Part shown: positions 14,974 through 21,700 of the stretch, one piece after another | Numbering within the stretch: position 1 is the stretch's first letter | How the letters are laid out: the number at the start of each line of letters is the position of its first letter | Assembly (NCBI RefSeq): GCF_025917315.1 | Contig: NZ_CP080628.1 | Span: 1-45,853, forward strand | DNA length: 45,853 nt | From: Halomonas qaidamensis | GTDB lineage: Bacteria > Pseudomonadota > Gammaproteobacteria > Pseudomonadales > Halomonadaceae | Direction of reading: 5' to 3' | Made by a program: the position numbers and the translations under genes | The notes under the pieces: model-generated | What the model saw: only the letters and a program-made list of their open reading frames with translations | Database searches by the model: none | Told to the model about the DNA's origin: nothing

Positions 14974-16114
14974 CAACATCAACGTTTACCAGCTGCACAA
15001 CAACGAAGCCCTCGACAGCATCGCGTTAAACGACATGCTAGCGGGCGATGCCGCCAAACCGCTAGGCAGCGCCGACGCCAGCCGCTACGGCTGGACGCCC
15101 CCAGCAGGCCGCGCCAGCCAAGTGTATTTGCACGAAAGCCAGGGGCACCGACTCATTAGCATGCTCAAACAAGAGCGCATCTTGCCCGGTAGCGTCGTAA
15201 AAGAAGCGCTAGAAGAGAAGGTAGAAGAGATTGAGACCCGCGAAGGCCGCAAGGTCACACGCGGCGAAAAAACCGCGTTTAAAGAGCAAATCACCGAAGA
15301 ACTGTTACCCCGCGCTTTCGTCAAAAGCACCAAAATTGACGCATGGTGGGACATACAGCGCAACCGCATCATCATCAACAGCGCCAGCCGCACCCGCTGT
15401 GAAGAGCTGCTAGACCTGCTACGCCAAACTCTGGGCACGCTCAAGGTCACCCCGCTGACGACCCAAACGCTGCCCATCCGCGCCATGACCGATTGGCTAG
15501 GCGATGCCAGCACCCGCCCGGCCAACCTCGCTTTACGTGACAAAGCCACGCTAAAAGCAAAAGGCGACGACGGCAAAATAGCCGCTAACCAAGTCGATTT
15601 AGACAGCGACGAAATACAGCAGCTACTAGAAAGCGGGCGGCTAGCGACTGAACTAGCGGTCACGATCAACGACAACGTAAGCGCCGTGCTTACCGAAAAC
15701 CTAACGCTTAAATCGCTGCGCTACGGCGACAAACTCATCGAGCAAGCCGACGCTCAAGACGACGGCGACGACCGCATCGCCCGCCTAGAAAGCGATTTTT
15801 TCTTGATGGCCAACGCCCTAGCGGAGGCCATCGACAGCCTAGCCGCCATGCTAGGCGGCATTAGCGTCAGAGAAATAGCCAGCGAAACAGGCACCCGACC
15901 CGACGACAGCCACCCCGGCGAACAGGTCGGCGGATTTGAAGAGGAAGATTCCGAATACCCAAGAGCTATTTTAATCGCCCAGCAGCGTGAAAACGTAACG
16001 GTAACCAAGCTGCAGCGAGGTCTAACCATCGGCTACAACCGCGCGCAACGGCTACATGAACAGCTAATACGTGACGGCCACATACCCAACCCCTACGGCC
16101 AGCGCGGCGCATGA
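14963..16114 (+). CDS. rdgC: RdgC recombination protein with C-terminal FtsK-gamma domain
   Basis: A 383-residue protein. Residues 1 to about 260 follow RdgC throughout: MWFNNINVYQL, then RYGWTPPAG, then QERILPGSVVKEALEEKVEE, then LLPRAFVKS and LTENLTLKSLRYGDKLIEQ. RdgC forms a DNA ring that limits RecA loading. After an acidic linker (GFEEEDSEYPRAI) the last 52 residues match the winged-helix gamma domain of FtsK: KLQRGLTIGYNRAQRLHEQL, then GHIP. FtsK-gamma reads KOPS and activates XerD. RdgC is normally about 300 residues without this domain. The ATG overlaps the preceding gene by 11 bases. Confidence 0.85.
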   Translation: MWFNNINVYQLHNNEALDSIALNDMLAGDAAKPLGSADASRYGWTPPAGRASQVYLHESQGHRLISMLKQERILPGSVVKEALEEKVEEIETREGRKVTRGEKTAFKEQITEELLPRAFVKSTKIDAWWDIQRNRIIINSASRTRCEELLDLLRQTLGTLKVTPLTTQTLPIRAMTDWLGDASTRPANLALRDKATLKAKGDDGKIAANQVDLDSDEIQQLLESGRLATELAVTINDNVSAVLTENLTLKSLRYGDKLIEQADAQDDGDDRIARLESDFFLMANALAEAIDSLAAMLGGISVREIASETGTRPDDSHPGEQVGGFEEEDSEYPRAILIAQQRENVTVTKLQRGLTIGYNRAQRLHEQLIRDGHIPNPYGQRGA

Positions 16115-16242
16115 AACCCGTTGAATACCGCTGCCTCAACAGCCGCTGCCGCCTAAATAACGTGCCCGGCTGGATGCTAGGCAGCAACCCAATATGCCCC
16201 GCCTGCGGGCGCTGGCTACACAAAAACGCCAGCGTTAAATAA
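16111..16242 (+). CDS. Mini zinc-ribbon protein (43 aa)
   Basis: A short gene starting with an ATG that overlaps the RdgC stop (ATGA). The product has four Cys in two pairs, C-x4-C (CLNSRC) and C-x2-C (CPACG), about 20 residues apart, which is a zinc-ribbon layout. It ends ASVK, with the stop codon inside the dispersed repeat at 16232-16261, as also happens for the 53-residue gene at 10097. Function unknown. Confidence 0.7.
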   Translation: MKPVEYRCLNSRCRLNNVPGWMLGSNPICPACGRWLHKNASVK

Positions 16243-16261
16243 CGTTAGCACGCTATAACGC
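16232..16261 (+). repeat. Dispersed 30-base repeat, copy upstream of gene 16281
   Basis: Differs at two positions from the copy at 20030-20059. It lies 19 bases upstream of an ATG, in the same orientation and at a similar distance as the copies in front of parA and parG. Confidence 0.78.
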
Positions 16262-16280
16262 AACAACAGGAACCGACAAC

Positions 16281-16973
16281 ATGCACACCGCCATCATCAA
16301 AACCCTAGAAGAGCGTCAGCGCCAAATCCACGAAGAAGGGTTCACCGCTGAACATGACGATCAAAATAAACCAGGGAGAATATCATGGGCAGCTGGATGC
16401 TACGCAATGCGCGCAGGCGAACAAGCGGCAGGGTTCGCTATGACCAAAGCAGCGCCGTTTGTATGGCCATGGCACGAAAACTGGTGGAAACCCAGCGAAG
16501 ACCCCAAGCGCAACATCATCAAAGCCATGGCGCTACTAGCAGCGGAATACGACCGCCTAGAACGCGCCGAAGCGGCAGCCACCCCAGCGCCACCACCCGA
16601 AACGGTATTTTCAACGGATGACGAATGGCAAAGCGGCATCTATGACGATCTAGGCGAGCTGATCGAAGACCGCGAGCTGGTAGTTGGCGACACCGTTTAC
16701 ATCGGCGTAAAACGCCTCGCTCAGCCCCGCGAATTTATCAACGACCTGGATGACGTTGTTATTGACGCCATGGCGGATCGTGCAGAAAACGAATACGGCG
16801 ACTACGCCGAAACCTACCCCGAGCTAGAAGAGCCACAACAACAAACGCTACAGATCCTAATAGAAGCCTGGGCAGACACCCATTGCCGCCCGGATTTTTA
16901 CACCATCGCCCACGTTCGCGCCCACACCCTCACCCGCGACGACATAGCGGCGGCCATGCAGGAACCCAACTAA
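16281..16973 (+). CDS. Phage protein of unknown function (230 aa)
   Basis: A 230-residue acidic protein in two parts. Residues 1-100 (RQRQIHEEGFTAEHDD, AAGCYAMRAGE, WPWHENWWKPSEDPKRNIIK, LLAAEYDRLERAE) match a widespread phage family of unknown function with the W-P-W ... W-K-P ... K-A-x-A-L-x-x-A-E pattern. The second half after a Pro-rich linker is unrecognised. AGGA lies upstream of the ATG. Confidence 0.72.
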   Translation: MHTAIIKTLEERQRQIHEEGFTAEHDDQNKPGRISWAAGCYAMRAGEQAAGFAMTKAAPFVWPWHENWWKPSEDPKRNIIKAMALLAAEYDRLERAEAAATPAPPPETVFSTDDEWQSGIYDDLGELIEDRELVVGDTVYIGVKRLAQPREFINDLDDVVIDAMADRAENEYGDYAETYPELEEPQQQTLQILIEAWADTHCRPDFYTIAHVRAHTLTRDDIAAAMQEPN

Positions 16974-17104
16974 TGCATCCCCTCATCACCGGCCTAATCT
17001 GCATCGCAGCGGTGGGCGCGTTCGCCGCTGGCATGCTGGCCAAAGCCGAAATGGACACGCTCGATCAAAACGGCGACCCCATCGACCAGGAAGAACAGCC
17101 ATGA
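16973..17104 (+). CDS. Small single-pass membrane protein (43 aa)
   Basis: The ATG overlaps the previous TAA. One hydrophobic segment (LITGLICIAAVGAFAAGMLA, residues 4-23) is followed by an acidic tail. The stop overlaps the next ATG. Likely an inner-membrane protein of an accessory operon; function unknown. Confidence 0.55.
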   Translation: MHPLITGLICIAAVGAFAAGMLAKAEMDTLDQNGDPIDQEEQP

Positions 17105-17337
17105 TAGGCATACTCCTATGCGGCATCGCCATAGGCATCGCGGTGGCGGGCCTGTTATTCATCCATACCCGCCCTATATCGGCTAACGTCAAACTCGCCG
17201 CCAACATCATGCACACCTTCACACTGGTGATTAGCACCGCCACAGCAACAAGCGCACTCGCCCACCTGGGCGAGCCGCAAGCCTGCTGGCTGGTGGCAGA
17301 AATACTGGGGGTGGCAATTGACGCCTGCACACCATAG
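17101..17337 (+). CDS. Small membrane protein (78 aa)
   Basis: Two hydrophobic segments (ILLCGIAIGIAVAGLLFI near the N-terminus, and MHTFTLVISTATATSALA in the middle) predict an integral membrane protein. It overlaps the 43-residue membrane protein gene by four bases, so the two may act together. No family recognised. Confidence 0.6.
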   Translation: MIGILLCGIAIGIAVAGLLFIHTRPISANVKLAANIMHTFTLVISTATATSALAHLGEPQACWLVAEILGVAIDACTP

Positions 17338-17375
17338 CGCTACCCTGCCCGTGTCGCTGCAAAATCAGCGACCGG

Positions 17376-17385
17376 GTTTGACAGC
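17376..17385 (+). promoter_or_regulatory. Upstream copy of C4 target sequence
   Basis: GTTTGACAGC here is repeated at 17542-17551 just before the antirepressor gene. Both can pair with CTGTCAAC in the C4-like RNA. In P1 the C4 targets are also duplicated around the antisense region. Confidence 0.4.
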
Positions 17386-17456
17386 TCGAAACACAAGCAG
17401 GCGCGCAGCGCCCCGTTTTATCGTGTAGGCGTTTTTTTTATGCCCGCATGATCATT

Positions 17457-17537
17457 ATGGCGGGCCGTGCGTGGGGCACCTTTGGTGCGCCGGTTCCCTG
17501 TGGTGTCCGGTCTGTCAACCCGCGCACGGTTCGCCTC
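17457..17537 (+). ncRNA. C4-type antisense RNA upstream of the antirepressor
   Basis: The segment folds as a C4 RNA. A long closing helix pairs 17459-17471 (GGCGGGCCGTGCG) with 17523-17535 (CGCACGGTTCGCC), including two G-U pairs. Inside are a GCACC-TTT-GGTGC hairpin and a second hairpin closed by CCGG pairs. C4 RNA of phages P1 and P7 blocks translation of the antirepressor operon. Two stretches can pair with the downstream leader: CTGTCAAC with GTTTGACAG at 17542-17550, and GTTCGCCT with AGGCGAAC at 17556-17563. The family call is from remembered consensus and fold. Confidence 0.7.
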
Positions 17538-17591
17538 CCTCGTTTGACAGCGAAAGGCGAACTCCGAACACACCGCACGGAGATTCACCCA

Positions 17592-18374
17592 ATGAACATG
17601 CCTACCGTTTCCGTTTCAGGCGTCGCCCTCCCCTATATTGAGTTTCAAGGCCAGCCTGTTGTTACTTTCGCCATGATTGACGCAGCACATAGCCGACCTG
17701 AGCGAACAGCCCGGCGCAGCTTTAGCGCCAACAAACGCCATTTCATTGAAGACGAAGACTTCTATCGTGTTGATTTTAAAAGGTGGCACGAATTTCGTGC
17801 TACCTATTCAGACATATTTCCAGAGAGTACCACGCGCCTAACGCTATTCACCGAAACCGGCTACCTCATGCTTGTTAAATCGTTTACCGACGATCTTGCA
17901 TGGCAGGTACAGCGCCAGCTAGTCAAAAGCTATTTCCGCGTCAAAGGCGCAATGCAGCCCACCGCCGCCGAGCCGATCCCCACGCCCATCGACCACCGCC
18001 AGCGCGAACAGCTCGCCAACGCCGCGAACGCCGTGTTTCAAAACTTTAACGGCATGCGCCAAAGCGCCACCGGGTGGTTTTACAACAGCGTGCGCACCGA
18101 GTATTGCCTAAAACGCATCGAAGATTTAAGCGCCGACGACCTCCCCGCCGTGCTGGATCGGCTACAATCGCTACGCCACAACGTGCGCCAGTACGAAGAT
18201 TTCAGGCGCGATATGCAGCAATCGTTTTTAAAAGAGGTAGTGGGCGAAGGAATGCCCTACACCGCGTGGGTTAGCAAAATGGCAGGCGGCCAACACCACA
18301 TCGGCAAACGCCCGGATTGGAAAGCCATTGCTAAACAAGTGTTGATTAATAACGGCCTTCTGGCCAAGCAGTAA
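17592..18374 (+). CDS. ant: Antirepressor-like protein, ORF6N domain
   Basis: A 260-residue protein starting with an ORF6N/KilA-type DNA-binding domain: LPYIEFQGQPVVTFAMIDAA, RTARRSFSANKRHFIEDEDF, then FTETGYLMLVKSFTDDLAWQ. This is common to phage antirepressors. The C-terminal region (about 120-260) is helical and unrecognised. The ATG at 17592 has GGAG nine bases upstream. The reading frame also stays open back to 17448 through the C4 region, as in the P1 icd-ant layout, so a longer form is possible. Translation is probably controlled by the C4-like RNA. Confidence 0.75.
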   Translation: MNMPTVSVSGVALPYIEFQGQPVVTFAMIDAAHSRPERTARRSFSANKRHFIEDEDFYRVDFKRWHEFRATYSDIFPESTTRLTLFTETGYLMLVKSFTDDLAWQVQRQLVKSYFRVKGAMQPTAAEPIPTPIDHRQREQLANAANAVFQNFNGMRQSATGWFYNSVRTEYCLKRIEDLSADDLPAVLDRLQSLRHNVRQYEDFRRDMQQSFLKEVVGEGMPYTAWVSKMAGGQHHIGKRPDWKAIAKQVLINNGLLAKQ

Positions 18375-18388
18375 AAGGAGCTAACACC

Positions 18389-18646
18389 ATGGCCAGACTA
18401 ACCAAAGCTGAAAAATCCTGGATAAAGAAGCTGCAAGCGGTGATTGATGAGTGCCCCAGCAAACGGCTAGCGGCGTACACCATAGGCGATGCTGATATAA
18501 CGCTTTATGACGAATCACGCCAGGCGCAAATACTGGCCATTCAAGACGCCAACCCTGATATGGAATTTGGCGACGCCGTCGAGCATGACCACGCAAAACT
18601 AGCTAAGTTACGGTTTCACTTCCAGATCCACTCAGTAGCCGGATAA
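18389..18646 (+). CDS. Small protein downstream of the antirepressor (85 aa)
   Basis: No family recognised. A helical Lys-rich N-terminus (LTKAEKSWIKKLQAVIDECP) and an acidic C-terminal part. AAGGAG lies ten bases upstream of the ATG. It shares the antirepressor transcript and is followed by a strong terminator. Confidence 0.65.
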   Translation: MARLTKAEKSWIKKLQAVIDECPSKRLAAYTIGDADITLYDESRQAQILAIQDANPDMEFGDAVEHDHAKLAKLRFHFQIHSVAG

Positions 18647-18661
18647 AGCCAGCACCCCACC

Positions 18662-18687
18662 AAGCCCGCCACCGCGCGGGCTTTTTT
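18662..18687 (+). terminator. Terminator after the antirepressor operon
   Basis: AGCCCGC and GCGGGCT around a six-base loop, then a T run. The surrounding 38 bases (18656-18693) are repeated with one difference at 19885-19922, so the HTH cassette between is bracketed by near-identical terminators. Confidence 0.9.
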
Positions 18688-18701
18688 GTGCCTGAGCGCC
18701 A

Positions 18702-18731
18702 GCGTTATAAAACGCTAGCGTCATAGCGTTA
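18702..18731 (+). repeat. GCTAGC-type repeat, degenerate copy
   Basis: GCGTTATAAAACGCTAGCG followed by ATAGCGTTAA, related to the parA-flanking repeats but with altered spacing. It follows the terminator and precedes the promoter at 18765. Confidence 0.5.
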
Positions 18732-18764
18732 AAAAATTAGTTGTCTTTTTTTTGCTTGAAACCC

Positions 18765-18814
18765 TTGCAAGGGTATCTAAGATACCCTATAGTTAAGTCA
18801 TCGCTAAGGCGATG
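18765..18814 (+). promoter_or_regulatory. Promoter with a palindromic operator as its spacer, plus leader hairpin
   Basis: TTGCAA (18765-18770) and TATAGT (18788-18793) are separated by exactly 17 bases, and those 17 bases are the perfect palindrome GGGTATCTAAGATACCC. A second palindrome, ACCCTTGCAAGGGT (18761-18774), covers the -35 box. The leader starts with the hairpin CATCGC-TAAG-GCGATG (18799-18814). A dimeric repressor bound at the spacer would shut the promoter. The HTH protein at 19668 is the obvious candidate (inference). Confidence 0.75.
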
Positions 18815-18867
18815 CGGGCAGACCGCCCAAGGGTACCGGCCCGACACCGGCGCAAAGGAATAAGACA

Positions 18868-19671
18868 ATGACTAAGCAAATCACTGAACAGCAGCTGGCC
18901 GAAATCACCTGGATCATCGAAAGCACTGAAGCTGACGATCTCAACGCTGACGAGCATGAAGAGATTGTTGGCCTGGATGATAACGATGACCCTATCATCG
19001 AAACGCGCTACAACTACTGGCTTTGCGGATCAACCGTTTTGCGTGCCAAGGAATATCCAGAGATCACTTACGCCATCGACTGGATGGCCAACCCAGAAAA
19101 AGGTAGCCGCGCCGAGTCGCTGGAAGAAGCCTACGATTTTAAAGTCGAGTTCAACGAAGCCTGCGAAAACGTGCTCGACATGGGGGGCTACGTTGCAGTG
19201 GATGATGACGGCGACGAGATTGATGCAGACGACGCTGAGCGGATCGTGCGTGACGAAGTGGCTCAAAATGTTGAGTGGGAAGTAGCCGCTGAAAAGCGAC
19301 TACCCAAGCGCCCTGGACCAGTAGCAGTTGACGAAGACACCGACGAGGACGACGACATGGAAACCATTACAGTAGAGCGCGATAACGATGCCGATCTGCG
19401 CTTTAAAGGCGAGCAGGTTGCCACTGCAAGCAGCCACCATTTTGAAGGCCCGCGCAACATCCGCTGGACTGAGCTAACGCTTTACCGCACCAAAGGCGGC
19501 AAGCTGGTATGCGAGGAAATTGGGCGCACACGCTGGCAAGGCGAGCGCACCCGCCACAGCGCCGTTGTGGCTGATACTGAAGCTGAACTTGTGAAAGCGC
19601 TTGGTTATGGGTGGCTCGCTAAAGACCTATATGAAGCGGCTGGCATTGACTACGCAGTAGAGATCGAATGA
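18868..19671 (+). CDS. Acidic protein of unknown function (267 aa)
   Basis: A very acidic 267-residue protein (runs such as DDDGDEIDADDAE and DEDTDEDDDMETI around residues 115-170). The C-terminal domain from about 180 (FKGEQVATASSHHFEG, LYRTKGGKLVCEEIGRTRW, EAELVKALGYGWLAKDLYEA) looks compact and beta-rich, but I do not recognise it. DNA-mimic or regulator roles would suit the charge but are speculation. AAGGAATAAG precedes the ATG, and its stop overlaps the HTH gene start. Confidence 0.72.
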   Translation: MTKQITEQQLAEITWIIESTEADDLNADEHEEIVGLDDNDDPIIETRYNYWLCGSTVLRAKEYPEITYAIDWMANPEKGSRAESLEEAYDFKVEFNEACENVLDMGGYVAVDDDGDEIDADDAERIVRDEVAQNVEWEVAAEKRLPKRPGPVAVDEDTDEDDDMETITVERDNDADLRFKGEQVATASSHHFEGPRNIRWTELTLYRTKGGKLVCEEIGRTRWQGERTRHSAVVADTEAELVKALGYGWLAKDLYEAAGIDYAVEIE

Positions 19672-19883
19672 TTGACGCCCGCACCCACCACGACCCGGCC
19701 AAAGCGCCGGGTTTGATCAAAGAAGCGTTAAGCATCACCAGCAGTCAAAAGGAATTAGCAGAACGGCTAGGCGTTACTAGCAAATACCTGCAGCACTTGA
19801 AATCTGGCTATCGGGAAAACATGAGCTACTTATTACAGGTCGCGCTAGAGCGCTTGATAGAAGAACATCGCGCCAACAAATAA
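19668..19883 (+). CDS. Small HTH regulator (71 aa)
   Basis: A 71-residue protein with a clear helix-turn-helix, SSQKELAERLGVTSKYLQHL, at residues about 25-44. The ATG overlaps the previous stop (ATGA). As second gene of a two-gene operon with a palindrome in its promoter, it is probably the autoregulator of that operon, in the style of an antitoxin or plasmid copy/transfer regulator (inference). Confidence 0.75.
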   Translation: MIDARTHHDPAKAPGLIKEALSITSSQKELAERLGVTSKYLQHLKSGYRENMSYLLQVALERLIEEHRANK

Positions 19884-19890
19884 CCCACCA

Positions 19891-19916
19891 AGCCCGCCAC
19901 CGTGCGGGCTTTTTTG
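19891..19916 (+). terminator. Terminator after the HTH cassette
   Basis: AGCCCGC, six bases, GCGGGCT and a T run. It is a near-duplicate of the terminator at 18662-18687. Confidence 0.9.
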
Positions 19917-19941
19917 TGCCTAAACCACTGAAAAATAAACA

Positions 19942-20059
19942 GCGTTAAAAAACGCTATAACGCTAGCGTTATTTATTGCACCCCTAGCGCCGCTTGCCTA
20001 TACTAGCGTTATTGCGTGCTAGCGTTGTTGCGTTAAATAACGCTAGCACGCAATAACGC
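19942..20059. repeat. Candidate centromere / operator region of the partition operon
   Basis: A dense block of related palindromic units upstream of parA. ATAACGCTAGCGTTAT (19957-19972) is a perfect 16-base palindrome. The 24 bases at 20006-20029 and 20036-20059 form an inverted repeat with one mismatch around a six-base loop, with core GCGTGCTAGCGTT / AACGCTAGCACGC. Type Ib partition systems place the centromere and the ParG operator upstream of parF, which is what this resembles. The putative -10/-35 of parA must lie inside it, so ParG binding would repress the operon. Confidence 0.75.
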
Positions 20060-20077
20060 AGACACTAGGAGAGACCA

Positions 20078-20728
20078 ATGGGATACAAGATAGCCTTTGT
20101 CAGCCAGAAGGGCGGCGTTAGTAAAAGCACCCTAAGCAGGGCACTGGGCACCACCTACGCCGCTGCTGGCTGGAATGTAAAAATAGCCGACCTCGACATT
20201 AACCAGTCAACAAGCTTTACATGGCTGCAGCGGCGCTTAAAAAATGGCGTAACGCCAGAAGTGGCGGTTGAAACCTTTGGCACCGTGGCCAGCGCGCTCA
20301 AGGTAGCCGACACCTACGACCTTATGATTTTTGACGGCGCGCCCCACGCCACAAAAGCCACCGCCGAAGTCGCCCGGCTGGCTGATCTAGTAGTACTACC
20401 CACCGCGCTAAGCGTTGACGACCTAGAACCCACCGTGCGACTGGCCAACAACCTGACAAGCAAAGAAGGGGTGCCGGTTGAACGCATCGCGATAGCGCTT
20501 AGCAAAGTGGGCAAGAGTAAAGCCCAGCTGCAAGACGCCCGCGCCTACCTCAGCCACACGCCCTACTTTGTGCTAGATGGCCAAGTGCCAGAGCGCGACG
20601 CCTTTGTATTAGCCCAAGACAAAGGGCTATCTATCGTCGAAACGCCGTTCAAAGGCCCGAAAGCCCAAGCCGATGAATTGATACAAAACATCATCAACCG
20701 CTTTGAAACACTCGTACAGTCAGCGTGA
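20078..20728 (+). CDS. parA: ParA-type partition ATPase (type Ib, ParF-like)
   Basis: A 216-residue Walker ATPase with the deviant P-loop in FVSQKGGVSKSTLSRALG (the KGG-x-x-K-S/T pattern), the A' motif IADLDINQS and a Walker B segment YDLMIFDGAPH. The short length and lack of an N-terminal HTH place it with type Ib proteins such as ParF. It would form dynamic complexes on the nucleoid to segregate plasmid copies. AGGAGAGACCA precedes the ATG. A 24-base repeat identical to the upstream one follows immediately, ahead of its partner gene. Confidence 0.93.
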   Translation: MGYKIAFVSQKGGVSKSTLSRALGTTYAAAGWNVKIADLDINQSTSFTWLQRRLKNGVTPEVAVETFGTVASALKVADTYDLMIFDGAPHATKATAEVARLADLVVLPTALSVDDLEPTVRLANNLTSKEGVPVERIAIALSKVGKSKAQLQDARAYLSHTPYFVLDGQVPERDAFVLAQDKGLSIVETPFKGPKAQADELIQNIINRFETLVQSA

Positions 20729-20752
20729 AATAACGCTAGCACGCAATAACGC
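20729..20752 (+). repeat. Dispersed repeat between parA and parG
   Basis: These 24 bases are identical to 20036-20059 upstream of parA and in the same direction. The copy lies 13 bases before the parG ATG and overlaps its ribosome binding region. Confidence 0.88.
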
Positions 20753-20765
20753 AGGAGTAAGCAGC

Positions 20766-21008
20766 ATGGCAAAACCCACACTCAAACCCAGCAGCAAAGG
20801 CGCACCGCCAGCCGCCACCACGCCCAGTCCGGTGGTGGGCAACAACACTGCTAAGCCGGAAAGCGGCGAAAAAGTGCCGCTCAATTTCCGCGTTGATCCT
20901 GAAATGCGCCGCGAATTTAAAGCGTTTGCCGTCGAGCATGACATGCAAATGGTGGACGTACTAAAGGAAGCCTGGGCGGCCTACAAGCGCGAAAAAGGGA
21001 AGGGTTAA
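20766..21008 (+). CDS. ParG-like ribbon-helix-helix centromere-binding protein
   Basis: An 80-residue protein. The first 40 residues are Pro/Lys-rich and probably disordered, as in ParG. The rest (VPLNFRVDPEMRREFKAFA, then HDMQMVDVLKEAWAAYKREK) fits a ribbon-helix-helix fold: a beta strand followed by two helices. Located directly downstream of parA with AGGAG upstream, it is the natural adaptor that binds the centromere repeats and represses the operon. Confidence 0.82.
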   Translation: MAKPTLKPSSKGAPPAATTPSPVVGNNTAKPESGEKVPLNFRVDPEMRREFKAFAVEHDMQMVDVLKEAWAAYKREKGKG

Positions 21009-21010
21009 CC

Positions 21011-21271
21011 ATGGCCAGCGAAGAAAAAGAGCAGCTAGAAAAGGAGTGGATCGAGAACGTTCAAACGTGGTTTTACAAGGATAATTTGTGGGGCGGGGTG
21101 GTGTTCGCTCGGGAAGGCGACGATGTAAAAGTGACCGTCACCAACTACATGAAGCTCACACGCACGGTCAGCGCCACGTTTTCAACGTACGAAGACGCGC
21201 TAGGCACTATCGGCTTTTATATCGATGAGTATTTGGAAGAGCAGCGCGCTTGGCTAGAAGCGCAAAAGTAA
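21011..21271 (+). CDS. Small protein after parG (86 aa)
   Basis: An 86-residue acidic protein with aromatic residues spread through it (VQTWFYKDNLW near residue 17, FSTYEDALGTIGFYIDEYLE near 57). No family recognised. It begins two bases after the parG stop and so belongs to the partition operon. Confidence 0.65.
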   Translation: MASEEKEQLEKEWIENVQTWFYKDNLWGGVVFAREGDDVKVTVTNYMKLTRTVSATFSTYEDALGTIGFYIDEYLEEQRAWLEAQK

Positions 21272-21273
21272 AA

Positions 21274-21303
21274 CGCCTGCAGGGTGGCTAGACCCTGCAG
21301 GCG
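21274..21303. repeat. Perfect 12-base inverted repeat
   Basis: CGCCTGCAGGGT and ACCCTGCAGGCG around a six-base loop (GGCTAG), three bases after the stop at 21271. No T run follows, so it is more likely a transcript-stabilising hairpin or a protein site than a terminator. Confidence 0.7.
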
Positions 21304-21337
21304 CAACGCAGACACAACATCAATGGGATTCGCTATC

Positions 21338-21481
21338 ATGTCTAAAGCAGAATATACCACAATCGCCCGCACACCGTTAAACCAGCTGCACACCGTGCCA
21401 ATGGAAGCGCTGAGCGCTTATTTAGCACAATGCAGCATCATCACCCGCCGTGCCGTTGAACGCATTACACGCATAAGCTGA
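21338..21481 (+). CDS. Possible small protein (47 aa)
   Basis: A 47-residue reading frame (MSKAEYTTIARTPLNQLHTV onwards) ending before a terminator. The Shine-Dalgarno site is poor and no family is recognised, so its coding status is uncertain. Confidence 0.35.
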   Translation: MSKAEYTTIARTPLNQLHTVPMEALSAYLAQCSIITRRAVERITRIS

Positions 21482-21496
21482 TCGACAGATAACAGA

Positions 21497-21522
21497 AGCC
21501 CGGCACCCGCCGGGCTTTTTTG
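21497..21522 (+). terminator. Terminator ending the partition operon
   Basis: Perfect eight-base stem AGCCCGGC / GCCGGGCT with a four-base loop and a T run. The following GTGCCTGA is shared with the two terminators at 18.7 and 19.9 kb. Confidence 0.9.
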
Positions 21523-21700
21523 TGCCTGATTTTTGGCGAGGCATATAACCAGGTTAATGACCTGGCTAAACGGTCGCGCGCCTCCGATAACGGTATATAT
21601 TCTTACGGTGCTGCGCTGCAAACAAGAAATTCAAGATAATGACAATAATCTTGAATTTCATTCAATAGGCGGGAAAAAATCACAGCTATTCAATAAAAAG
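21523..21700. other. Non-coding junction with a 12-base inverted repeat
   Basis: AT-rich stretch between convergent operons. It contains CCAGGT-TAATG-ACCTGG at about 21550 and a perfect inverted repeat, GAAATTCAAGAT (21626-21637) and ATCTTGAATTTC (21648-21659), with a ten-base loop. No gene is seen. It could be a bidirectional terminator or a recombination site. Confidence 0.45.
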
